From JAABUE01 sp037440925 (GTDB lineage Bacteria > Chloroflexota > Anaerolineae > Anaerolineales > Villigracilaceae), in the NCBI GenBank assembly GCA_037440925.1, contig JBBITF010000022.1, positions 1 to 45,024 of the forward strand: a stretch of DNA of 45,024 nucleotides, written 5' to 3'. Every line of letters starts with the position of its first letter. Position 1 is the first letter of the stretch. The notes beneath the pieces were generated by a model, which had not been told where the DNA came from, made no database searches, and saw nothing but the letters and a program-made list of their open reading frames with translations. Shown here in pieces: positions 23,365 to 31,123 of the stretch. The position numbers and the translations under genes were made by a program.

Positions 23365-24324
23365 TCAACTCACCTTCTCTTGTTCCAGCTTTTCGAGCAG
23401 AGCGGGCAGCAATTCCGTCAAGTCCATCTCGACACCGTATTGCGCAAAGTCGAAGATAGGCGCGTTGGGATCGGTGTTGACAGCCAGGATGATTTCGCTA
23501 TTGGTAATGGCTTCCACATGTTCTGGCGCGCCGCTGATGCCCAGCGCCAGGTATAGTTTGGGCCTGACTGCCTTTCCCGATTTCCCGACCAGCCGCGAAG
23601 TGGGCAGCCAGCCTTTGTCCACCAGCGGACGCGAGGCGCTCACGGCGCCATGTAGGGCATGCGCTAGTCGTTCTACCATTGCCAGGTCTTCCTGATTTTG
23701 TAGGCCGCGACCGACAGAGACCAAGACGGCTTCCTTCGAGATATCCACATCGCTGATTGGCGGTTCGATAAAGCGCACCAAACGCGCTCGCTTCTTTTCC
23801 ACCCCTGCGGCCTGCTTCGTTTCAATGGGCGGATTCTGCCCCTGGCCTTCTTCCGTTTTGTATCCGCCTGGCGTCATTGTGACCAGGGCCGTGGGTTCGG
23901 GCAGTGCGCCTTCGGCTAGAATTTTCCCGCCGCAAATTTGACTGATGAAGTTCAGCGCCTCGAAGCGTTGTACCTGACTGACCAGCGGCAGGTCGAGGCG
24001 GGCTGATAGCACGCTGGCCAGGTCCATGCCAATGGTAGTATGACCAAACAGCACAACGCGCGGCTGCTCTTCCTTAACCTCGCCTTCCAGAACATGCAAG
24101 TAAGCGTCGTTCGAGAAGTCTTCAAACGCAGGATGATTGTAGGAACGCACTATATCGGCATTGAAGTTTTGGCTCAACGCTTGTACGTTCTCACTGAGCA
24201 GCAGGGCGATGACTTTACCGCCAGTTGCTTTGGCCAGGCGACGTGCGCCTGCTAGCATGACGTACGTGATATCGAGAACCTGCCCATGTAAATGTTCTGC
24301 TACGACGAGGATGTTTGCGCTCAT
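23365..24324 (-). CDS. etfA: Electron transfer flavoprotein, alpha subunit
   Basis: A 319-residue ETF alpha subunit. The N-terminal domain starts with ILVVAEHLHGQVLDITYVML, and ATG 24324 has GGAGG. The C-terminal FAD-binding domain carries LVSVGRGLQNQEDL, TSRLVGKSGKAVRPKLYLALG and ISGAPEHVEAI, then NSEIILAVNTDPNAPIF, the canonical FAD contacts. With EtfB it forms a soluble heterodimer that shuttles electrons from acyl-CoA-type dehydrogenases. It lies between etfB (19 bases) and the membrane oxidoreductase (3 bases). Whether the pair bifurcates electrons cannot be told by eye. Confidence 0.95.
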   Translation of the reverse strand: MSANILVVAEHLHGQVLDITYVMLAGARRLAKATGGKVIALLLSENVQALSQNFNADIVRSYNHPAFEDFSNDAYLHVLEGEVKEEQPRVVLFGHTTIGMDLASVLSARLDLPLVSQVQRFEALNFISQICGGKILAEGALPEPTALVTMTPGGYKTEEGQGQNPPIETKQAAGVEKKRARLVRFIEPPISDVDISKEAVLVSVGRGLQNQEDLAMVERLAHALHGAVSASRPLVDKGWLPTSRLVGKSGKAVRPKLYLALGISGAPEHVEAITNSEIILAVNTDPNAPIFDFAQYGVEMDLTELLPALLEKLEQEKVS

Positions 24325-24343
24325 CTTTGTTCCTCCTTCTCGT

Positions 24344-25105
24344 CTACACCGCCCCGCTGGTCTGTAAGATTTCTACAAGGCGGGCAACGACTTCCTGTGT
24401 GTCGCCTGTCAGCATTTTGGCGTGACCTTTGGCCTCAGGCTGGAACATGCGGCTGATGACCGTTCCGCCGCTGCAATTCAATACGCCAATGTCTCGCTTC
24501 TCGATGGTAGCGCTTTGCATAGCCTGACGCACCTTGCTAAAGGCCACGTAGCGAGGCGGTTCGTCCGAAGCCTGGATTCCCAGTACGGCTGGTAAGTCCA
24601 CTTCTATTTCTGCCAACAAACCACCGGGGTATTCCTTGCGCACATGGGCCTTTCTCTCTACGATTTGTACGCCCGAAACATAGCCCACATAGGGCCAGTC
24701 CAACAGGCCGGCTAGCAGAGCGCCGCTTTGTCCGTCTAAATCGTTGTGGGCCTGGACGCCTGTCAGAACAAGCGTTGGCTGTAGGGCAGGAATGAGCGCC
24801 GCTATTGCCCGCGCCAGAGCATGATTGTTCAGGTTTTCTGGTTCGCCGGTGAGTTCGATGAGGTGGTCTGCGCCTTTGGCGGCGGCGGTGAACAGGGCGT
24901 CCTCGATGCCGTCGGCCTGTGGAGCGACAACCGTCACGTTAGCCCCCACCCTTTCCTTTAGCAAAATGGCTTGCTCGAGAGCAAATTCGTCGAATTCGTT
25001 TGGAAGCAGGCGCAGCCATTGAGTGTCGAGCGCTGTTCCGCTGGCGTCTATACTCAGTTCCTCGACCAAGTCGGGCGCCATCTTGATAATCACCAGGATA
25101 TTCAT
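24344..25105 (-). CDS. etfB: Electron transfer flavoprotein, beta subunit
   Basis: A 253-residue ETF beta subunit. ATG 25105 (MNILVIIKMAPD) is preceded by GGAGG; an upstream in-frame extension is not family-like. Diagnostic stretches are LLPNEFDEFALEQAILLKE, VLTGVQAHNDLDGQSGALLA (AMP/FAD-binding loop) and EVDLPAVLGIQ with the usual PR-containing recognition loop (DEPPRYVAF). It is the partner of etfA and co-transcribed with the Hdr-like gene 13 bases upstream. Confidence 0.95.
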   Translation of the reverse strand: MNILVIIKMAPDLVEELSIDASGTALDTQWLRLLPNEFDEFALEQAILLKERVGANVTVVAPQADGIEDALFTAAAKGADHLIELTGEPENLNNHALARAIAALIPALQPTLVLTGVQAHNDLDGQSGALLAGLLDWPYVGYVSGVQIVERKAHVRKEYPGGLLAEIEVDLPAVLGIQASDEPPRYVAFSKVRQAMQSATIEKRDIGVLNCSGGTVISRMFQPEAKGHAKMLTGDTQEVVARLVEILQTSGAV

Positions 25106-25118
25106 GGCAACCTCCTGC

Positions 25119-26393
25119 TCAAGCGATTGCTTTTGCCAGTAATTCTGCAATATCCAAAACTTGTATGCCCTTATCAGGGGCGATAACTTTGGCGGCGTCG
25201 CTAAAGCGCGGTTTCTCGTATGGACAGGCAACAGCCAGAATGGTGGTATCGGGCAGACTGGATTTTCCATTCGACTTTGGCTTTGTCATCAGAGTTCGAA
25301 CAACGCTCAAGAAATCTTCCAGAGGCTTGATGGCTACGGTTTCACGAATTCGCCATTCGGATAGACGCGAGTGGGCTTTTTCCCATTGAAAACCGTCGAG
25401 CCACATACCGCCCCCGCCTCCGCCGCAGCACAGACTGTTGTCGCGCTGGTGTGACAGTTCTATCAGGCGAACGCCCGGAATGGCTTTCAACAACGCGCGC
25501 GGTTGTTCGTAGATGTGATTGACTCGCCCTAAATAACACGGATCGTGGTAGGCTACTGCGGCCTCGATCTCATGGGTGAGCAGCGGTTGGAGTTGATCGA
25601 GGCGTTCGTAGAGGAACTCAGTGTAATGTTGCACTGGATAGCAAATGTCTAGCGCTGGATATTGGTTTTTGATGGCATTGTAAGCGTGAGGGTCGGTGGT
25701 GACGATAAGGTTGAAATGGCGCCGCGTGAATTGAGCTCCGTTTCGAATGGCCAGCCATTCGAAGAGACCTCGCTCGCCGGCCAGCCGCTGCGAATCGCCA
25801 TCGCTGACTTCATCTGGGCCGAGGATGCCAAAGTCCACTCCCAAGGCTTGAAACACTTTGACCATAGCCCTGGCGGCCGACTGTCCCTCAGGATGATAGG
25901 ATGCAAAATCGCCTACATACCACAGCACATCCACTGAGCGGGCGTCTTTGCCCAGGATGGGAACAGGCGTATCCAGCCGGGTCGTCCAGTCAGCGCGCTT
26001 TTTGGGCGATTCGCCCATGGGATTTCCGTAGCGGCGGGAGTTTTCTAGAGCCAGTTGCAATTCGGCAGGGACGTTGCCTGTCAGCAGGAGTTCTTCTTTG
26101 AGGCGGGTCATCAAATCCAGGGTAGGGATTTGCTGAGGGCAGGCGGCTGTACATGCTGCACAGGCCACACACATCCAGATACTGTTCGATTGCAGTACTT
26201 CCTCGAATTCATCCATGCGTAGCGCCGCCAGCGTTTTGCGCGGCGTATATTCCAACCACTTTCCGAACGGGCAAATCCCGCTGCACGTTCCACACTGAAT
26301 ACACATCCGAAAACGATCGCTGTTTGGTATTTCTGCCAGGTTGCGCCAAAAGGTTTGACCAGCAGACAGAGTTTCTAAATACGTGGCTGTCAT
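25119..26393 (-). CDS. Soluble HdrC/HdrB-like iron-sulphur protein
   Basis: A 424-residue cytoplasmic protein with no transmembrane helix. Two ferredoxin motifs (C31/34/37/41 and C75/78/81/85) are followed by two CCG-type domains. The first has lost its cysteines (WYVGDFASY), while the second is intact with AYHDPCYLG (281-289) and LCCGGGGGG (321-329). It resembles the cytoplasmic half of the membrane protein at 21367-23361, including the shared VGDxASY segment, so the two are paralogues. As the first Fe-S gene of an Etf operon it may pass electrons to or from EtfAB, as in HdrD/GlpC-like partners. ATG 26393 has GGAGG. Confidence 0.9.
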   Translation of the reverse strand: MTATYLETLSAGQTFWRNLAEIPNSDRFRMCIQCGTCSGICPFGKWLEYTPRKTLAALRMDEFEEVLQSNSIWMCVACAACTAACPQQIPTLDLMTRLKEELLLTGNVPAELQLALENSRRYGNPMGESPKKRADWTTRLDTPVPILGKDARSVDVLWYVGDFASYHPEGQSAARAMVKVFQALGVDFGILGPDEVSDGDSQRLAGERGLFEWLAIRNGAQFTRRHFNLIVTTDPHAYNAIKNQYPALDICYPVQHYTEFLYERLDQLQPLLTHEIEAAVAYHDPCYLGRVNHIYEQPRALLKAIPGVRLIELSHQRDNSLCCGGGGGGMWLDGFQWEKAHSRLSEWRIRETVAIKPLEDFLSVVRTLMTKPKSNGKSSLPDTTILAVACPYEKPRFSDAAKVIAPDKGIQVLDIAELLAKAIA

Positions 26394-26431
26394 GAGTACA
26401 CCTCCTGATTGGCGTTTGGCTAACCTGAATT

Positions 26432-26920
26432 TTAGGCTGGAACCGAACTACCTTGTTTGTCTGTTACCATGCTGAGGAGTTGAATCGTGACCATCGTGAA
26501 ACGTTCACTGACGACCTCTGCAATTTGCTGGAGGAAATGGTAACCATACTCTGGGTTGTCGTTTAATAACTGCCGTAAAGGTGCTGCCTCTATCTCTAGC
26601 AGGGTACAATCTTTGACGGCACGCGCTCCCAGTTTGTATTGGTTGGGAGGAATGATGGACGACCAGCCAACAAGTTCTCCTTTGCCAATCGAAGAGGTGG
26701 AGGCGAGATGCTGAACTTGGTTCTCTGTGTAAACTTGCAATGTGAGCGAAATGGCGCCCTCTAACACCAGGTAGAGTTTGTTAGCCTCCTCGTTTTCATG
26801 AAAGAGCCATTCATCCTTGCTTTTATGCACTTCGTTGCTGATCATGGCAATTTCTTCTAACATATAGGGACTTTGCCCAGCAAAAAGCGGATAGCGGCGG
26901 AGCAATTCGGGCGAGACCAT
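26432..26920 (-). CDS. Stand-alone cyclic-nucleotide-binding (Crp-like) domain protein
   Basis: A 162-residue protein with a Crp-type sensor domain: RRYPLFAGQSPYMLEEIA, LFHENEEANKLYLVLEGAISL and GKGELVGWSSIIPPNQYKLGARAVKDCTLLEIE. The phosphate-binding cassette is GELVGWSS rather than the cAMP-type GExxxxxAL..RxA. The C-helix (HFLQQIAEVVSERFTMVTIQLL) is present, but the chain ends without a helix-turn-helix, so it cannot bind DNA like Crp. ATG 26920 has GGAGG. It leads the Hdr-Etf operon and could control the complex or act as a redox or nucleotide sensor subunit. Its leader contains a terminator-like hairpin. Confidence 0.85.
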   Translation of the reverse strand: MVSPELLRRYPLFAGQSPYMLEEIAMISNEVHKSKDEWLFHENEEANKLYLVLEGAISLTLQVYTENQVQHLASTSSIGKGELVGWSSIIPPNQYKLGARAVKDCTLLEIEAAPLRQLLNDNPEYGYHFLQQIAEVVSERFTMVTIQLLSMVTDKQGSSVPA

Positions 26921-26945
26921 GACAACCTCCTGTATCTTTAGGTAC

Positions 26946-26980
26946 AAAAAAATGGACACGTCTGGAAAGCGCAGTGTCCA
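26946..26980 (-). terminator. Terminator-like hairpin in the leader of the cNBD/Hdr/Etf operon
   Basis: On the - strand TGGACAC (26980-26974), a 14-base loop and GTGTCCA (26959-26953) are followed by seven T (26952-26946). The start codon at 26920 and its ribosome site come after it, while the promoter at 27010-27037 comes before. It may act as an attenuator. Confidence 0.7.
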
Positions 26981-27009
26981 TCGAGTCCACGTAAACATTA
27001 GCCTGCTTT

Positions 27010-27037
27010 AGTATAGGGCGTGGTATAATATATTCAA
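27010..27037 (-). promoter_or_regulatory. Candidate promoter of the cNBD/Hdr/Etf operon
   Basis: On the - strand TTGAAT (27037-27032), 16 bases and TATACT (27015-27010) give a sigma-70-type promoter; the predicted start is near 27003. The -35 overlaps the AT-rich inverted repeat of the ArsR region. Confidence 0.55.
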
Positions 27038-27059
27038 TTATTCAATTGATTAATTGAAT
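27034..27059. promoter_or_regulatory. Nested AT-rich inverted repeats, candidate ArsR operator
   Basis: ATTCAATT (27040-27047) and AATTGAAT (27052-27059) are perfect arms with a 4-base centre. TCAATTA (27034-27040) and TAATTGA (27051-27057) form an overlapping second pair. The site lies in the divergent region between the ArsR gene and the electron-transfer operon. Confidence 0.55.
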
Positions 27060-27126
27060 TATACAATGATTTATTGAAAAATCAATAGTGTAATTTGTCG
27101 CAAATAACCTATTACAAGGAGCATAG

Positions 27127-27441
27127 GTGAAAGTCACTGAGACGCAAAAACTGGCAGAATTGCAAGCAGAAGTGTATCGTGTCTTCAGCCATGCCAAGCG
27201 TATCCAGATTTTTTGGCTCTTGATGGAGAGGGAAATGTCGGTCAACGATATTGCGGATGCTATCTCTGCTTCGATTCAAAATACCTCCCAGCACTTGCGC
27301 CTGATGAAAGCGGCTCGCATTCTAGATACTCGCCGTGACGGCCAGGCAATTTACTACCACATAGCAGAAACGGATATGGGTCGCTATTGTCAGCTGATTT
27401 TGCAGAAGAATCTGGCGGATTTCAAGTTGAGTGTGTGGTAA
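27127..27441 (+). CDS. ArsR/SmtB-family winged-helix regulator
   Basis: A 104-residue regulator starting with GTG at 27127 behind AAGGAG. The winged helix is clear: VFSHAKRIQIFWLLMEREMSVNDIADAISASIQNTSQHLRLMKAARILDTRRDGQAIYYHI. The ELCVC-type metal site of ArsR or SmtB is absent (reads LMEREMSV), and there are few cysteines, so it probably senses something other than As/Zn, or redox by another route. It is divergent from the cNBD/Hdr/Etf operon with an AT-rich palindrome between, and therefore a likely regulator of it. The nitrilase gene follows 10 bases later. Confidence 0.88.
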   Translation: MKVTETQKLAELQAEVYRVFSHAKRIQIFWLLMEREMSVNDIADAISASIQNTSQHLRLMKAARILDTRRDGQAIYYHIAETDMGRYCQLILQKNLADFKLSVW

Positions 27442-27451
27442 GATTTCTGCG

Positions 27452-28300
27452 ATGAAAATGAATCTTGCCCTTGCCCAAATTGCCACGCGCCTGGGAAATG
27501 TGGAGGCTAATCTTGAGAAGCACCTCGACTTCATTCAGCAGGCAAAAGCCCAAAAAGCCGATTTGCTCCTTTTCCCTGAGCTCTCGTTGACCGGCTATGT
27601 CTTGCAAGACCTTGTGCCGACCGTATCACACAGGCCAACGACTGACGATCCCGTTTTCAAGCCGCTGCTCCAGGCGAGTCATGACCTGGACCTGGTTGTG
27701 GGCTTTGTGGACGAGGATGCCCGCCATCGTTTCTACATTGCTTCTGCCTACCTTTCTGCTGGCCAGGTGTTGCATGTTCACCGCAAGGTTTACCTGCCCA
27801 CTTATGGTTTGTTCGATGAGGGGCGCTTCTTTGCTTGGGGCGATTCTGTCCGTGCGTTCGACACGCGCTTTGGGCGTATGGGTATTTTGATTTGCGAAGA
27901 CTTTTGGCACGTTTCGCCTCCTTACCTGTTGTGGCTAGATGGCGCTGAGGTGCTTCTGTTTACTTCTGCGTCCCCAGGCCGCGGGTTGAACGATAGCGAA
28001 AAACTGGACTCGGCGCGCTGGGTGGAAAACGTCAATCGTTCGTATGCCAATCTGTTCACTTCTTTTGTGGCGCACAGCAATCGGGTGGGATATGAGGATG
28101 GATTGAATTTTTGGGGCGGGGCAACCGTCTTTGATCCCAACGGTGAGCGCATTGCCCAGGGACCGTATTTCGAGGAGGCTTTGACGGTTGCGGCGCTGGA
28201 TTTGAATCAATTGCACCGTACCCGCGCGCGCTTACCGCTCTTGAGAGATGAGCGGACAAGCCTGGTGCAGAAAGAATTGTCAAGAATCTTGCAAAGGTGA
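27452..28300 (+). CDS. Nitrilase-superfamily amidase (NAD synthetase glutaminase-like)
   Basis: A 282-residue carbon-nitrogen hydrolase with the complete Glu-Lys-Cys triad: LFPELSLTGY (E43), VHRKVYLPTYG (K112) and LICEDFWH (C148). The segments TGYVLQDLV and GRFFAWGD recall the glutaminase domain of NadE, but no synthetase domain is attached. It could supply ammonia to a separate NadE or be an amidase of its own. Cytoplasmic. The ATG at 27452 lies 10 bases after the ArsR stop with no strong ribosome site; an ATG two codons later is possible. It is convergent with the UvrD-like gene (18 bases). Confidence 0.88.
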   Translation: MKMNLALAQIATRLGNVEANLEKHLDFIQQAKAQKADLLLFPELSLTGYVLQDLVPTVSHRPTTDDPVFKPLLQASHDLDLVVGFVDEDARHRFYIASAYLSAGQVLHVHRKVYLPTYGLFDEGRFFAWGDSVRAFDTRFGRMGILICEDFWHVSPPYLLWLDGAEVLLFTSASPGRGLNDSEKLDSARWVENVNRSYANLFTSFVAHSNRVGYEDGLNFWGGATVFDPNGERIAQGPYFEEALTVAALDLNQLHRTRARLPLLRDERTSLVQKELSRILQR

Positions 28301-28318
28301 AATGAGCGGCCAGAGGCC

Positions 28319-30403
28319 TTATAGCGCCTTTTGGAACGCTCTCAACAGATTGCCGCGTTGCTCGAAGCCGCTTTCGCCCAATTCGCTCAAGCACACATAT
28401 ATCTGCCCGCGGCAGCGCCGTAGGAGGCCGGATACCAGCCGCGCCAGCGTCTCCTGCCCCTGTTGGACCTCCTCCGCATCTGTCCACGTTCGGCCGGCTT
28501 CCCATTCCCGATTCAAGACGTAGGGATGGGTGAGCGGCTGGGACAGGCGTTCGTGCCAGCCGCTGGAGCCAACATCCAGCCAGAACTGGACCGTGACCGG
28601 GCGGTTCATCATCAAGAAAGTGTATGCCGGGGCTACCAGTACGGCCTCGTTGACCTCCGCTTGCCAGCCTTCGAGATATTGCGCCGCAATGACCCCGTCT
28701 TGCAGCATGGCAAGGTATTCTCTGCCCAGGTCGTGGATTTGGCCTGTATCGGTTAGCATGGATGGTTCGAGCGCCTGGCGGAATTTCGTCACCGATTCGA
28801 CCAGGCTGGCTGCAACGCGGACGGAGTCGAAGTTGCTGTGAAAACCAAATCCGGTTTGTGAGAGAACTTCGCCAAACAGTTTCCGCAGAAAATGGTCGAG
28901 GGGCAGCGGTTCGCTTTCCCGATAGGCTAGCAGCCATTCCCGCAGCATGGAGTAACGAGAGCCAAACAAGAAGGTGATTCGTTCTTGAATGTCGGCTTTG
29001 ATGCCTTCAAAGGGAGCCAGTTGGAAATCGCGCTGGCGGTAAACGATGTCGGTCAGCAGTTGGGCGCGGACGAGGTCCATCCCTTCGATAGATTGCATCA
29101 AGGCGTAAGCCACATCAAGGCGCGGCGGATGAATGCCCCAGGCCGGGTGCGCCAGTGTAGATAGCGTCAGCAGAGCCTGACTGGCGGGTTCGTCGCGCAA
29201 CGAGCGGGAGGGGCGATGCGAGCGCCAAGGCACCCCGCGCATTTCCAGGCGCTGGGTCAGCGAGAAGCGCAAGGCGTCGGAGAGGTAAGGCGCAATGATC
29301 ACGATCTCGCCGGGCGGAATTTGCTTTTCTGTGAGAAGGGATTGCGCTTCGTTTGCCACTGTCTCCAGCAGTTCTGGGTAGTAGCGTGATTGCAAAAAGG
29401 TCAGCGCGCTTGTCTCCACCGGCAAGGAGGGGCTTGGGTAGAGGCTGGGAGCAATGGCGTGGCAAAGGGAGTTTTCGAGCGCGGCGATCTGCTCCGAAAC
29501 GACAAAACTGTCGTTCAGCGTTATTTGTTCATCGCACAAATCGCGCAACGACCAGCCGGTCTGCGTGTCTGCGCCCAGGAATCGGCGGTAGCCCCCGCCT
29601 TCGTCGTAGATCAGCAGCGCCGAGTCAAATTCTGCCAGCCAGTCGCGCATCAAGTCGTGCGCGCGTGGCACGTCTTCTTCCACGTTGTCGTAAATGAGAT
29701 GGCGGTAGGTGGCAGTCAGATATTCGCGCACGAAAACTTCAGGCCAAAGGTATTGCCAAAATGTTTCCAGTTGTAGGGAAAAATCGAGCAAGTTATTATG
29801 GAGGCAGTAGGCGCGGAAACGATTAGCGCACTCTTGCGCATCGGCGTAGATGCGCCGTTGAGCGGGGTCGCCTTCCCAGGCAGAGTCGAGGCGCGCGCCA
29901 ATTTCGGTATAGGGGAAGCCGATGGCAGCGGCTTTGTTCAAGTTGTCAATGATTTGGCTGTACAGGCGATTACGGTCAATGGTGACCGATTCGAAATAGC
30001 CCTCGTCTAGCAGCGGGCGGACAAGGTGCGCCATATAGTATTGCGCCGTTTCGAGGGTCAGAAAGGTAGGCGGCAGGTCAGGGTGAGCAAAGCCGGCCGC
30101 TTCGGCTGCCAACGGCCAGAACAGGTCTACCGTGCGGCGCGCCAGGCCGCCCAGCGTGGCAAAGGAGACCTCGCTGCCAGGGGGCGTTCGATGGGCATGT
30201 AGAGCGTCAACATAGGGTTTCTGGAGGGTACGCTGAGGGGTGAAAACGAGAATGGAATCGGCGCGTATTCCTTTTTCGAGCAGGAAGCGCATCCGTTCCA
30301 CGCCGACAGTGGTCTTGCCGGCCCCGGCCGGGCCACACAGAAAGCGTTTGTCGTCCAGCCCGAAATAGGCTGCCTGACGCTGGAAAGCGGTAAGCGTTAG
30401 CAC
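28319..30403 (-). CDS. UvrD/AddB-like superfamily I ATPase
   Basis: A 694-residue protein starting with GTG at 30403. The N-terminus LTLTAFQRQAAYFGLDDKRFLCGPAGAGKTT holds a Q-motif-like region and Walker A (24-32). ILVFTPQRTLQ is motif Ia. Walker B reads YRHLIYDNVEEDVP (around 236-244), where helicases usually have DE(F/Y)QD, so the Glu is Asn. The later part is divergent (PPGEIVIIAPYLSDALRFSL, GQETLARLVSGLLRRCRGQIYVCLSE). It may be a nuclease-helicase partner or an inactive-helicase subunit in double-strand-break repair. It lies 51 bases after the corrinoid-protein gene on the same strand, but a functional link is doubtful. Confidence 0.8.
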   Translation of the reverse strand: MLTLTAFQRQAAYFGLDDKRFLCGPAGAGKTTVGVERMRFLLEKGIRADSILVFTPQRTLQKPYVDALHAHRTPPGSEVSFATLGGLARRTVDLFWPLAAEAAGFAHPDLPPTFLTLETAQYYMAHLVRPLLDEGYFESVTIDRNRLYSQIIDNLNKAAAIGFPYTEIGARLDSAWEGDPAQRRIYADAQECANRFRAYCLHNNLLDFSLQLETFWQYLWPEVFVREYLTATYRHLIYDNVEEDVPRAHDLMRDWLAEFDSALLIYDEGGGYRRFLGADTQTGWSLRDLCDEQITLNDSFVVSEQIAALENSLCHAIAPSLYPSPSLPVETSALTFLQSRYYPELLETVANEAQSLLTEKQIPPGEIVIIAPYLSDALRFSLTQRLEMRGVPWRSHRPSRSLRDEPASQALLTLSTLAHPAWGIHPPRLDVAYALMQSIEGMDLVRAQLLTDIVYRQRDFQLAPFEGIKADIQERITFLFGSRYSMLREWLLAYRESEPLPLDHFLRKLFGEVLSQTGFGFHSNFDSVRVAASLVESVTKFRQALEPSMLTDTGQIHDLGREYLAMLQDGVIAAQYLEGWQAEVNEAVLVAPAYTFLMMNRPVTVQFWLDVGSSGWHERLSQPLTHPYVLNREWEAGRTWTDAEEVQQGQETLARLVSGLLRRCRGQIYVCLSELGESGFEQRGNLLRAFQKAL

Positions 30404-30454
30404 GCCTGAAGGGTAGCGGAGGCGGGCTTGTTTGTCAATGGGGAAAAGGGCGGG

Positions 30455-31102
30455 TTATTTTTTCAAGCCCATCAACTCTTTGGCGACGTTGACTGCGCCA
30501 ATGGCGTCTTCGGAGTAGCCATCGGCCTCGATTTTCTGCACCCATTCGCGCGTTACCGGCGCGCCGCCCACCATCACTTTGACTTTCATGCCGCGCCTGG
30601 CGACCTCGTCTATCACTTCTTTTTGCTTGACCATCGTAGTCGTCAGCAGCGCGCTCAGCCCGATGATGTCGGCGCCCACTTCCTGGGCTTTGGCTAAGAT
30701 TTCAGCCGCCGGCACGTCCACGCCCAGGTCGTAGACCTCGAAGCCGGAGGAGGTCAACATCGTTCCGACCAGGGACTTGCCGATTTCGTGGATGTCGCCT
30801 TCTACTGTAGCCAGCACCACCTTGCCCAGAATCTGACGTGAGGTGCCAGAAGCCTTCATAGCGGGTTCTAGTACGGCGATGGCGGCTTTCATGGCTTCGC
30901 CGGCCATGACCAGTTCGGGCAAGAAGGCTACGCCGCAGGCGAAATCATCGCCTACTTTGTTGACGCCGGGCATGTAGCCGTGGGTGATGGCTTCCAGGGG
31001 GTCGAGGCCGGCTGCCAGCGCTTGCCGCGCCAGATCGGCGGAGACTTCCTGGTCGCCGTCTATGATGCTTTGCGCCATTTGTTCAAAGAGTTCAGTTGAC
31101 AT
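30455..31102 (-). CDS. Corrinoid protein of methyltransferase system (MttC/MtbC-like)
   Basis: A 215-residue methyl carrier. The N-terminal helical cap (GVNKVGDDFACGVAFLPELVMAGEAM) is followed by the Rossmann B12 domain. The base-off His motif DxHxxG reads EGDIHEIGK (D103, H105, G108), with GLSALLTTTM and VMVGGAPVT as the usual SxL and GG motifs. It accepts methyl groups from the MttB-type enzymes and passes them on to a second methyltransferase that is not in this window. It is the last gene of the presumed operon, 21 bases after the fourth methyltransferase gene, and probably serves all four. Confidence 0.93.
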   Translation of the reverse strand: MSTELFEQMAQSIIDGDQEVSADLARQALAAGLDPLEAITHGYMPGVNKVGDDFACGVAFLPELVMAGEAMKAAIAVLEPAMKASGTSRQILGKVVLATVEGDIHEIGKSLVGTMLTSSGFEVYDLGVDVPAAEILAKAQEVGADIIGLSALLTTTMVKQKEVIDEVARRGMKVKVMVGGAPVTREWVQKIEADGYSEDAIGAVNVAKELMGLKK

Positions 31103-31123
31103 ATTTTCTCCTTCGTTTGTAAG

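Noticed and set aside
24344..25270. Longer N-terminal form of EtfB starting at 25270
   Set aside because: The additional 55 residues overlap the Hdr-like gene, do not resemble ETF and lack a ribosome site; ATG 25105 has GGAGG.
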